Below are positions 1 through 7,346 of a DNA stretch of 12,868 nt, one piece after another. The notes under the pieces were generated by a model. The model was not told where the DNA came from. It saw only the letters and a program-made list of their open reading frames with translations, and did not search any database. Origin of the DNA: JAJKIP01 sp040509055 (GTDB lineage: Bacteria; Bacteroidota; Bacteroidia; Chitinophagales; Chitinophagaceae); contig JBEVLT010000147.1 in NCBI GenBank assembly GCA_040509055.1, positions 1 to 12,868 of the forward strand, given 5' to 3'. The stretch's first letter is position 1; each line of letters starts with the position of its first letter. The position numbers and the translations under genes were made by a program.

Positions 1-2
1 CT

Positions 3-995
3 GCCATTAAAGAACAGCTCTATCAGCGGATCACAAATGAGCTAAGCAACGAAACAAGGATTATTCCCTTTTACAGGCGCCCGGTTTTCCGGGCAGCAGC
101 AGCCGCTGTACTGCTCATTGCAGCGGCTGCCACCATTTTCCTGCTCAGCCGCGGCAGGGAACCGCAACCGCTGACCGGGACAGCACCGCAAATCCGGCTG
201 ATGCCGGGCGGCAACAAAGCCGTGCTGACGCTTGCAGACGGCTCGCTGATCGTACTCGACAGCGCTGCCAACGGATCCCTGGCACAACAGGGAAACATGA
301 AGGTGCTGAAACTGGATAACGGCCAGCTGGCCTACCGCTCCGGCGATGAAAGTGCAGGCGAAGTGCTGTACAACACCATCACCACACCCCGCGGCGGCCA
401 GTACCAGGTGGTGTTGGCCGATGGCTCCCGGGTGTGGCTGAATGCAGCCTCCTCGCTTCGGTTCCCCGCCAGCTTTACCGGCAGGGAAAGAAGAGTAGAA
501 TTGACGGGCGAAGGCTATTTCGAGATCACTAAAAATCCTTCCATGCCCTTCAAAGTAAATATGGCGGGCAAAGGAGAAGTGGAAGTGCTGGGCACGCATT
601 TCAACATCAATGCCTATGACGATGAAAGCCACAGCAGGATCACGCTGCTGGAAGGATCGGTAAAAGTGAGCCGCGGCGCTGCCACAAGCATCCTGAAACC
701 CGGCCAGCAGGCACAACTGGCTGATGGAATAAAGGTGGCGCAGGATGCCGACCTGGAAGAAGTGATGGCCTGGAAGAACGGGAAGTTCATTTTCAACAAA
801 ACCGATGTGCAGGCTACCATGCGGCAGCTGGCCCGGTGGTACGATGCCAGCGTAAGCTACCAGGGAAAAGTGGACGGCTTTTTTAACGGTACCATTTCAA
901 GAAGTGCGGGCATTGAAAAAGTGCTGAAAATGCTGCAGCTGACCGATGAGGTACAGTTCAGCATCGAAGGAAAAACGATCGTGGTAAAACCTTGA
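3..995 (+). CDS. FecR-family anti-sigma factor (5' truncated)
   Basis: This is an inner-membrane anti-sigma factor of the FecR family. Such proteins pass a signal from an outer-membrane TonB-dependent receptor to a cytoplasmic ECF sigma factor. The frame is open from base 3 with no start, so the gene begins outside the window; 330 residues are visible. They show a short cytoplasmic tail, one transmembrane segment (about bases 93-149, rich in Ala/Leu/Ile), and a periplasmic FecR domain from about base 369 with TPRGG, LADGSRVWLNA, GEGYFEI and VLGTHFNI motifs. A C-terminal DUF4974-like region (about 792-992) contains the ARWYD and GTISR motifs. An ATG at 201 is internal to the domain and is not the true start. 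The gene directly precedes an STN-containing SusC receptor, the usual arrangement for cell-surface signalling. A sigma factor gene is expected just upstream but is not visible. The family call is firm. Confidence 0.93.
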   Translation, partial: AIKEQLYQRITNELSNETRIIPFYRRPVFRAAAAAVLLIAAAATIFLLSRGREPQPLTGTAPQIRLMPGGNKAVLTLADGSLIVLDSAANGSLAQQGNMKVLKLDNGQLAYRSGDESAGEVLYNTITTPRGGQYQVVLADGSRVWLNAASSLRFPASFTGRERRVELTGEGYFEITKNPSMPFKVNMAGKGEVEVLGTHFNINAYDDESHSRITLLEGSVKVSRGAATSILKPGQQAQLADGIKVAQDADLEEVMAWKNGKFIFNKTDVQATMRQLARWYDASVSYQGKVDGFFNGTISRSAGIEKVLKMLQLTDEVQFSIEGKTIVVKP

Positions 996-1040
996 TCAGG
1001 CTAACAGGCATCAACAATGGAAGCGATCCGAAGCAAAAAA

Positions 1041-1064
1041 CCGCCCCGACGGCAATCAGGGCGG
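1041..1064. terminator. GC-rich hairpin between fecR-like and susC-like genes
   Basis: CCGCCC (1041-1046) and GGGCGG (1059-1064) form a perfect 6-bp stem with a 12-base loop, 45 bases after the FecR stop codon. On the + strand no T-run follows. Six A residues precede the stem, so a canonical U-tail exists only if it is read on the minus strand. It could be a weak terminator or attenuator that limits read-through from fecR into the receptor gene. The structure is seen; the function is inferred. Confidence 0.35.
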
Positions 1065-1125
1065 CCAATAGCGAAGGTCAGTTCAATATACAATCTGGGG
1101 ACTGCTTATTGATAACCTAAACCTA

Positions 1126-1142
1126 TCCCGGAGGTACCGGGA
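1126..1142 (+). promoter_or_regulatory. Inverted repeat in the 5' leader of the SusC-like gene
   Basis: TCCCGG (1126-1131) and CCGGGA (1137-1142) form a perfect 6-bp stem with a 5-base loop, ending 11 bases before the ATG at 1154. It contains GGAGG at 1130-1134, but that is 19 bases from the start codon and Bacteroidota seldom use Shine-Dalgarno pairing, so it is not called a ribosome-binding site. A hairpin so close to the start could affect translation initiation or be a protein-binding site. No role is established. Confidence 0.3.
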
Positions 1143-1153
1143 CTAACAAAGTT

Positions 1154-4100
1154 ATGCGAAATGCTCTTTGTGACCAGCCGGTCGTGTCCGGCTGTTTTAC
1201 CAAAACAGATACCCTGCCGTTGCGACGAAGGGTACAAAAACTGCTTCTGATTATGAAACTGACCTCACTGATCTTGTTAGTGGCGGGTTTTACTGCCAGC
1301 GCCAGCGGGTACAGCCAGCGGGTTACCCTGTCGGTCCAGGATGCTCCGCTGGAGACTGTGTTCCGGGAGATAAAGAAGCAAACCGGTTATGAGTTTCTCT
1401 ACGGCAGCAAAGTGCTGCAGGTGGCCAAACCGGTGAGCGTGCATGTAAAAGACATGACGCTGGAGCAGGTGCTCAGCAAGTGCTTTGCAGAGCAACCGCT
1501 GGTGTACAACATCATGGAAAAGACCGTGGTGATCGGTCCGCGGCCACCCACAGCCCCGGCAGCCGAAGAAGAGAAGGCGCCCCTGCCCGTGACGATCACG
1601 GGCGTGGTCACCGACACTTCGGGCAGCCCGCTCCACGGCGCCAACGTAACGGTAAAAGGTACGGCGACGACCGTGGTCACAGACCGCACCGGCCACTTCA
1701 GCATCCAGGCCAATGCCGGCGATATGCTGGTGATCAGCTATGTAGGTTATGAACGAAAAGAAGTGAAGGTGCCGGCCGATGCCACCGCCCTCACCATTTC
1801 ACTGCGCCGCACCAATGTTGCCCTGAACGAAGTGACCATGGTTTATACCGGTTACCAAACGCTCTCACAACGGGAGCTGGCCAGCGCCGTGACCCAGGTA
1901 AAAATGAAAGACATCGAGCTGGGTTCCAAATATTCGGTAGACCAGATGCTGGCCGGTGTGATTCCCGGCCTGATGGCACTGCAAAACTCCGGCGAACCCG
2001 GCGCCACGCCCAAAATACGCATCCGGGGAACCACCTCGATCGTCGGCGGCAGCGCACCCCTGTGGGTACTGGATGGCATCATCCTGGAAGACCCGGTGAA
2101 CGTGGACCTTTCCAACCTGACCTCGCCCGATGCACAATACCTGGTGGGCAACTCCATCGCCGGTATCAATGCAAGGGATATCGAAAGCATCACGGTGCTG
2201 AAAGACGCCTCCGCCAGCGCCATCTACGGTTCCCGTGCCGCCAACGGTGTGATCGTGGTCACCACCAAGAAAGGCCGGGTCGGTAAACCCCAGGTAACCT
2301 ACTCCGGTAACCTCAGCATCAACCAGCGGGTTTCCTATGGCGACCTGAACCTGATGAATGCCGGGGAGCGCGTCCAGCTTTCGCAGGACATTCTTGCTGA
2401 TAACATCCAGTACAGCCGTGCACCGCGCAGGCTGGGCTATGAAGGCCTGTACCTGGACTACCTGGACCGCAATATCTCTTACGACCAGTTCAAATCCGGT
2501 GTGCAGAAAATGATCGATAACAATACGGACTGGTACGACCTGCTGTTCCGCAACTCTATTACCAACAACCAGTCGGTAAGCCTGAGCGGCGGCAATGACC
2601 GCACCACCTACTATGCATCACTGGGCTACTCCAACATCCAGGGCGCAGCCAGGGGAAGCGACCAGACCCGCTACTCCGGTATGATCAAGATCAACTCTTG
2701 GGTACACAGCAAGCTTTTCGCCGGTCTGCAGGTGAATGCTTCCAATACCAAAGGAAACGGGTTTCACAGCTCGGTCAATCCGAATAAATATGCTTATGAA
2801 ACGGCACGTACCATTCCGGCTTACAATGATAACGGCAGCTATTTCATGTACCTGACACAGCAGAAATCGCAGGAGTTTGCAGCCGTGTCCGCACCCAAAG
2901 AGGACATGCTGTATAATATCCTCAATGAAACAGCGCTGACCGGCGCCAACAGCAATATTACCAACCTGACAGCACAGCTGAATATCGAATATCTTTTCCT
3001 GAAAGGGTTCCGGTACAAGTTCCTTGGCGGCTTCGACCAGTCGCTGACCAACTCTTCTTCGTGGGCGGGTGAAGGCTCGAACTATGTGGCCACCAAACGC
3101 CTGTGGAACGCCGGTGTGCTGGTACAGGGTACCACGGATTTTGACAACTCGGTGATTCCGTGGGGAGGCATTATCTCCAACAGCGACCAGCGGAAAACAT
3201 CCTACACGCTGCGCAACAGCCTGGAGTATAACCGGCTGCTGAACAGGGTACACCTTATCAACGTGATGGTATCCCAGGAAGTACGGAGCCTGCTTTACAA
3301 AGGAGTACTGGCCACTTACTATGGCTGGCAGCCTGAAAGAGGCAACACCATCTCTCCTGCCATTACCACAGGGTATACAGGCATCCTGAATTCATTGCGT
3401 CCCATTATTACGGACAAGGTAAACAACAACGTATCCTGGCTGGGTACGGCTACCTATTCCTACAAAGACAAGCTGACCTTTAACGGGAATATCAGGGCCG
3501 ATGGTTCCAACAACTTCGGCGAAAACCCGAAATACCGTTTCATGCCGGTATGGTCGGTAGCAGGAAAATATACCCTGTCGAACGAACCGTACCTGCTGCA
3601 TTCCAAAGTGATCTCTTACCTCGCGATCCGCGGTTCTTACGGCTTGCAGGGTAATATCGACAAAGCCACTTCGCCTGACCTGATCATCCGCGTCGGATCG
3701 CGGGATGGCACTACAGGACTGAATGAATCCTACTTCCAGTACCTGGCCAATCCTGACCTGCGCTGGGAACAAACACGCTCGGTGAACCTGGGCCTGGAAT
3801 TCGCCCTGCTGCCGCGCCGGAACGCCGGCATGCTCGACATCATCTCCGGCACCATCGACATGTACGATAAAAAAGGGACAGCCATTATCGTGACCCGCCA
3901 GGTATCGCAGGTGATCGGGCTGGACCAGGTGAAAGTAAACGGCGGCAAGGTGAACAACAAGGGAGTGGAAGGAAGCATCCGCATCGTTCCCTACCAGACC
4001 AAGGATGTTACCGTATCCGTACGGCTGATTGCCTCGTACAACAAGAACACTCTGGTGGAAGCCAACCGCGAGATCGGCATCACCAATGGCAACAAGATCG

Positions 4101-4813
4101 CCGGCAACGCCCTGGTAGAAGGCAAGCCGATCGGCGCTTTTTATTCCTACGCCTTTGCAGGCCTGAATGAAAACTCCGGCTACCCGATGTTTTACAACAA
4201 CAAAGGAGATAAACGCTATGAGCTGTATGCCGATGAGACCAACCTGGTATACTCCGGTGTGAATACGCCTGACCTCTCGGGCGGGTTTGATCTTTCCATG
4301 CGGTACAAGAACTTCTATGCCTCGTTTGCCTTCCAGTATGCCGTAGGCGGAGTGGCCAGGCTGCCTAATTTTTACCGCTACAACTACTTCAATGTATTTG
4401 ATGCGCTGGCCAACGTATCCAAGGAGCTGAACGACCGGTGGAGAGCGCCCGGTGACGAGCAATATACCACGATCCCCGTGCTGTACGATAATGTGAAATA
4501 TGCAGCAGCCAAAGCAGCCCTGGGTATTCCTGCCCAGCTGAGCACTTCCGAAGGACCGCTGAAAATGTATGACCAAAGCGATGTGCGCACGGCAAAGACC
4601 GACAATATCCGGCTGCGGAATATCAACCTGAGCTATGTGCTGCAGCGCAATGTGCTCCGCAAGATCGGGTTTGAAAACCTGACATTCAATCTCCAGGCCG
4701 AAAACCTGTTCCTGATCGCCGACAAGAAATGGCAGAAAAGAGACCCCGAAAGCGGCGGCTCCAATACGCCGATCCCTAAAGTATACACCTTCGGCATCGT
4801 TGCAGGTTTTTAA
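1154..4813 (+). CDS. SusC/RagA-family TonB-dependent outer-membrane receptor with STN domain
   Basis: This is a 1219-aa outer-membrane transporter that, with its SusD partner, imports a substrate using TonB energy. In order it shows a hydrophobic signal segment after Met34 (MKLTSLILLVAG); an STN signalling domain at about 57-127 (APLETVFREIKKQTGYEFLY); a carboxypeptidase-regulatory-like beta domain at about 148-218 (GNV-like insert GANVTVKGT, ISYVGYE); and a plug at about 225-370. The plug carries the SusC signature ESITVLKDASASAIYGSRAA followed by NGVIVVTTKKG. A 22-strand-type barrel runs to a terminal Phe (TFGIVAGF). The length is normal for STN-containing SusC proteins. The STN domain and the preceding FecR gene imply autoregulation through an anti-sigma factor. 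The start at 1154 gives an unusually long 33-residue n-region; Met34 at 1253 is the alternative. The plug's GYQ and APLWVLDG motifs resemble the SusC subgroup found beside metallohydrolase lipoproteins. The substrate is unknown. Confidence 0.97.
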   Translation: MRNALCDQPVVSGCFTKTDTLPLRRRVQKLLLIMKLTSLILLVAGFTASASGYSQRVTLSVQDAPLETVFREIKKQTGYEFLYGSKVLQVAKPVSVHVKDMTLEQVLSKCFAEQPLVYNIMEKTVVIGPRPPTAPAAEEEKAPLPVTITGVVTDTSGSPLHGANVTVKGTATTVVTDRTGHFSIQANAGDMLVISYVGYERKEVKVPADATALTISLRRTNVALNEVTMVYTGYQTLSQRELASAVTQVKMKDIELGSKYSVDQMLAGVIPGLMALQNSGEPGATPKIRIRGTTSIVGGSAPLWVLDGIILEDPVNVDLSNLTSPDAQYLVGNSIAGINARDIESITVLKDASASAIYGSRAANGVIVVTTKKGRVGKPQVTYSGNLSINQRVSYGDLNLMNAGERVQLSQDILADNIQYSRAPRRLGYEGLYLDYLDRNISYDQFKSGVQKMIDNNTDWYDLLFRNSITNNQSVSLSGGNDRTTYYASLGYSNIQGAARGSDQTRYSGMIKINSWVHSKLFAGLQVNASNTKGNGFHSSVNPNKYAYETARTIPAYNDNGSYFMYLTQQKSQEFAAVSAPKEDMLYNILNETALTGANSNITNLTAQLNIEYLFLKGFRYKFLGGFDQSLTNSSSWAGEGSNYVATKRLWNAGVLVQGTTDFDNSVIPWGGIISNSDQRKTSYTLRNSLEYNRLLNRVHLINVMVSQEVRSLLYKGVLATYYGWQPERGNTISPAITTGYTGILNSLRPIITDKVNNNVSWLGTATYSYKDKLTFNGNIRADGSNNFGENPKYRFMPVWSVAGKYTLSNEPYLLHSKVISYLAIRGSYGLQGNIDKATSPDLIIRVGSRDGTTGLNESYFQYLANPDLRWEQTRSVNLGLEFALLPRRNAGMLDIISGTIDMYDKKGTAIIVTRQVSQVIGLDQVKVNGGKVNNKGVEGSIRIVPYQTKDVTVSVRLIASYNKNTLVEANREIGITNGNKIAGNALVEGKPIGAFYSYAFAGLNENSGYPMFYNNKGDKRYELYADETNLVYSGVNTPDLSGGFDLSMRYKNFYASFAFQYAVGGVARLPNFYRYNYFNVFDALANVSKELNDRWRAPGDEQYTTIPVLYDNVKYAAAKAALGIPAQLSTSEGPLKMYDQSDVRTAKTDNIRLRNINLSYVLQRNVLRKIGFENLTFNLQAENLFLIADKKWQKRDPESGGSNTPIPKVYTFGIVAGF

Positions 4814-4833
4814 CTGTAAAATTTTAAAAGATT

Positions 4834-6339
4834 ATGAAACGCATACTTTATTTCCTATTGCTTTCCGGGATGATTGCAGGCAGTTCTTCCTGCAAAAAAT
4901 TCCTCCACGAATCATCGCAGGACCTGATCAGGCCCGTTACGGTAGACAACTACAAAGAGCTGCTGCAGGGCGAAGCCTATTTCAAGGACCTGTACCGGTA
5001 TGGCTGGTTTGTGGATGTGATGTCGGACGACATCATGCTGATCGATATGCAATACGCGACCACCGTTGTCAATACCAAAACAGAATACACCAAATACGCC
5101 TATCAATGGGCACAGGACCTGGAAGCGCCGACCGGCACCTTTACGGACAGGCTGTTCCAGACCCTGTACAAAAACATCCTTACCGCCAACACCTGCCTCG
5201 GGGCCATGGATAACATGCAGGGTACGGACGCCGCCAAAAAAGTGCTGAAAGGGCAGGCACAGTTCACCCGCGCGTACGGATATTTTGCCCTGGCCAACCT
5301 GTATGCCCAGGCCTACAACGAAGCCGGCGACAACGACCTGTGTGTGCCGCTCACGTATGAAACTTCGCCGTCGCTGAAGAAGTACAACCGCGCCACTATG
5401 AAAGAAGTGTGGGACCTGATCAGCAACGACATCGAGTCGGCTGTCCAAAACCTGTCTACCGACAATGGCGCCCGCTCGGTGTACGAGATCAATTACAAGG
5501 CAGCCCTGCTGCTGGCCTCGCGCATCTTCCTGTACAAAGAGGAATATGACAAGGCAATCACCTACGGCGAAAAGTTCCTGCTGCTGCAGCCCAACCTGTT
5601 CAACATTTCCACTTTTACCACTTCGCCCAACCCATCCGGTACCATTGCCAACAAAGCCTTCCTGCTTGTCAATTACAACCCGGAGATCGTTTTCACGTTC
5701 AGCAAGTTCGGTTCTGCCTCGGCAGAAGGCGGCTATGTGTATTACACCCGCGAAGCAGTGGGCCTGGCCCCGGTTGCTTACGGCGCTTCTTCCAATGTTA
5801 CCTCAGCCCTGATCAACACCTATGGTACCAACGACCGGCGTAAGACCTATTGGTTTGGCCAGCCCTCCGGCTCACCGGGTGTGATCCTGAGCTACCCGGC
5901 CTACGTGCCCATGAAAGTGAACTATTATGAAGGCTGCCGTACCAGCCAGTACATGCGGAGTGCAGAAGTATACCTGAACCTGGCCGAAGCCTATGCACGG
6001 AAAGCAACGCCGGACAACAGCAAGACCATCACCCTGCTGAACCAGCTGCGGAGCCAGCGCATCGGCTCCTACACCAATCTTACCGCTGCCAGCTTTGCGG
6101 ATCAGACAGCGCTGATCGATTTCGTGTGGGCGGAACGCCGCCGGGAGCTTTGCTTCGAAGAGTTTCACCGCTGGTGGGACCTGCGCCGCACCGGCCAGCC
6201 TGCGCTGCAGCATGCCTGGCTGACCGATGTGTACAAGCTGCTGGCCAAAGACCCGGCCTATATCTTAAACTTCCCCCGGTATGAGCTGGAGTTCAACCCC
6301 GAGCTGGTGCCCAACAACAGACCTGTAAGAAACCCTTAA
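4834..6339 (+). CDS. SusD/RagB-family outer-membrane lipoprotein
   Basis: This is a 501-aa surface lipoprotein that caps the SusC barrel and captures substrate. A lipoprotein signal ends at Cys20 (SGMIAGSSSC), followed by KKFL, the usual N-terminus of mature SusD proteins. Helical TPR-type SusD structure is indicated by the KGQAQFTRAYGYFALANLYA segment and by RSAEVYLNLAEAYAR at about residues 375-389. The hallmark WAERRRELCFEEFHRWWDLR lies at about 432-451. The gene starts 20 bases after the SusC stop, with an A/T-rich leader and no Shine-Dalgarno sequence, so the two are almost certainly cotranscribed. The length is within the SusD range. The SusD fold does not reveal the ligand. The absence of any glycoside hydrolase or lyase nearby argues against a classical polysaccharide locus. 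Confidence 0.96.
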   Translation: MKRILYFLLLSGMIAGSSSCKKFLHESSQDLIRPVTVDNYKELLQGEAYFKDLYRYGWFVDVMSDDIMLIDMQYATTVVNTKTEYTKYAYQWAQDLEAPTGTFTDRLFQTLYKNILTANTCLGAMDNMQGTDAAKKVLKGQAQFTRAYGYFALANLYAQAYNEAGDNDLCVPLTYETSPSLKKYNRATMKEVWDLISNDIESAVQNLSTDNGARSVYEINYKAALLLASRIFLYKEEYDKAITYGEKFLLLQPNLFNISTFTTSPNPSGTIANKAFLLVNYNPEIVFTFSKFGSASAEGGYVYYTREAVGLAPVAYGASSNVTSALINTYGTNDRRKTYWFGQPSGSPGVILSYPAYVPMKVNYYEGCRTSQYMRSAEVYLNLAEAYARKATPDNSKTITLLNQLRSQRIGSYTNLTAASFADQTALIDFVWAERRRELCFEEFHRWWDLRRTGQPALQHAWLTDVYKLLAKDPAYILNFPRYELEFNPELVPNNRPVRNP

Positions 6340-6356
6340 TAAAAAACTGAATTATC

Positions 6357-7244
6357 ATGAAGCCTCAATCACTTCTATTGATCCTTACCCTGGGCGTTGC
6401 CCTGATCTCCTGCGATAAAAAGGATGATTTCGACGGGACGGTCACGGTATTTGAGCCACCGGTGCTTTCTGATGCCACGCCGGTACAGTCAAAGATCAAA
6501 CAGATGTACAATACCTATGGCGTGCTGTTCAAACCATCGTTTGAGCTCATCGAATACACGTACAACTGGGAAAACAGCATTGCCCAGACCGCGGCGAATG
6601 TAACAGGACTTCGTTATACCCCGGCCGTGGAAGATTATGTCATCCCCGTGATCGATTCGGTAGACAGCTGGGTGTTTAAAATTTTCCCGCTGGAGTTCAC
6701 CAAAAAATATATGCCGCTGAATATCCTGATGACGGATACGATGGAAAACAAGCAGATGAGCGGCACCACGATCGTACACCGCCTGTACGAAGGAAATATC
6801 GCTACCAATTACATTCTCGTTTCCTATGTTTCTGCCCGCTTCGTTCCGGAAAGGCCAAAACGGATGCTGCGGGACAGCTGGCTGTCGCTGTTCATGGAAA
6901 AGATACTGCCCAAGCTGCCGCCACCCACAGAGTTTGCCGCCATCAGTGCGGCCGGCTATGCCAAGGCCAGCTTTACCAATGCCGAGGATGTGATGACGTT
7001 GTATGCCCTGCTGAAAAAAGGCCGTAACAAGCAGACGACCGGCACGGCTACCTCGGCCTGGAACAAAACCACGGTGAGCCAGGACTTTGGCGACTTCGTA
7101 TCGTTTATCGTATACACACCGGATACGGAAAAGCAACTGGTTTACAATAAGAATGCAAGCATACTTACCAAAGTGAACCTGGTAAAGGAATATTTCAAAA
7201 ACAATTTCAACATCACGCTTCCTTATATCCCGACACAACCTTAA
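6357..7244 (+). CDS. SusD-associated lipoprotein, apparent non-catalytic relative of the metallohydrolase lipoprotein family
   Basis: This is a 295-aa lipoprotein with its signal ending at Cys19 (VALISC). The cysteine is followed by DKKDD, a charged stretch resembling Bacteroidota surface-export signals, so it is probably on the cell surface. It begins 17 bases after SusD. Its position, its size and several patterns match my recollection of the putative zinc-binding metallopeptidase lipoproteins that follow SusD in such loci (Peptidase_Mx1/TIGR04549-like). These patterns are a Tyr/Trp-rich N-terminal strand (YTYNW), PAVEDYVIPVIDSV, a P..EF..IS...Y motif at about 190-200, SQDFGDFVSFIV, and a C-terminal VKEYFKNNFNI. 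The central segment where HExxH is expected (about 172-197) has no histidine, and His141 is the only histidine in the whole protein. It is therefore likely a binding or scaffold protein rather than an enzyme. Family membership is inferred from memory and could be wrong. Confidence 0.75.
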   Translation: MKPQSLLLILTLGVALISCDKKDDFDGTVTVFEPPVLSDATPVQSKIKQMYNTYGVLFKPSFELIEYTYNWENSIAQTAANVTGLRYTPAVEDYVIPVIDSVDSWVFKIFPLEFTKKYMPLNILMTDTMENKQMSGTTIVHRLYEGNIATNYILVSYVSARFVPERPKRMLRDSWLSLFMEKILPKLPPPTEFAAISAAGYAKASFTNAEDVMTLYALLKKGRNKQTTGTATSAWNKTTVSQDFGDFVSFIVYTPDTEKQLVYNKNASILTKVNLVKEYFKNNFNITLPYIPTQP

Positions 7245-7287
7245 CTCTTTCCTTGTTGCATGGCAACAGAGCCGATGAAAACACCCC

Positions 7288-7316
7288 GGCGGGCAACGCT
7301 GTTGCGGTTGCCCGCC
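7288..7316 (+). terminator. Hairpin terminator or attenuator after the import module
   Basis: GGCGGGCAAC (7288-7297) and GTTGCCCGCC (7307-7316) form a perfect 10-bp stem with a 9-base loop, followed by TTTAT. It starts 43 bases after the lipoprotein stop and ends 30 bases before the next gene. A smaller 6-bp hairpin (7254-7268, TGTTGC/GCAACA) lies just upstream. The stem is strong but the T-run is short, so partial termination is as plausible as full termination. It divides the import genes from the redox/protease genes. Confidence 0.65.
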
Positions 7317-7346
7317 TTTATCTGATCATTCAAACAAAAAACACCC

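Noticed and set aside
42..716. 224-aa minus-strand open frame over the FecR-like gene
   Set aside because: It is in register with the FecR codons and has no recognisable domain; the FecR domain on the + strand is unambiguous.
1041..1064. Evidence for a minus-strand gene ending between fecR and susC
   Set aside because: The hairpin has a proper U-tail only when read on the minus strand, but no credible minus-strand gene lies in the receptor region, so it is reported only as a structure.
1130..1134. GGAGG as a Shine-Dalgarno site for the SusC-like gene
   Set aside because: It ends 19 bases before the ATG at 1154, too far for normal use, and none of the other genes here has such a sequence, as is usual in Bacteroidota.
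3392..4576. 394-aa minus-strand open frame inside the SusC-like gene
   Set aside because: Same codon-register effect as above. The + strand frame is a clear TonB-dependent receptor barrel, and the antisense product has no signal peptide or motif.
4800..5213. + strand open frame overlapping the end of the SusC-like gene and the start of the SusD-like gene
   Set aside because: It lies out of frame inside a well-supported SusD coding sequence and shows no domain features; its composition is that of a frame-shifted shadow.
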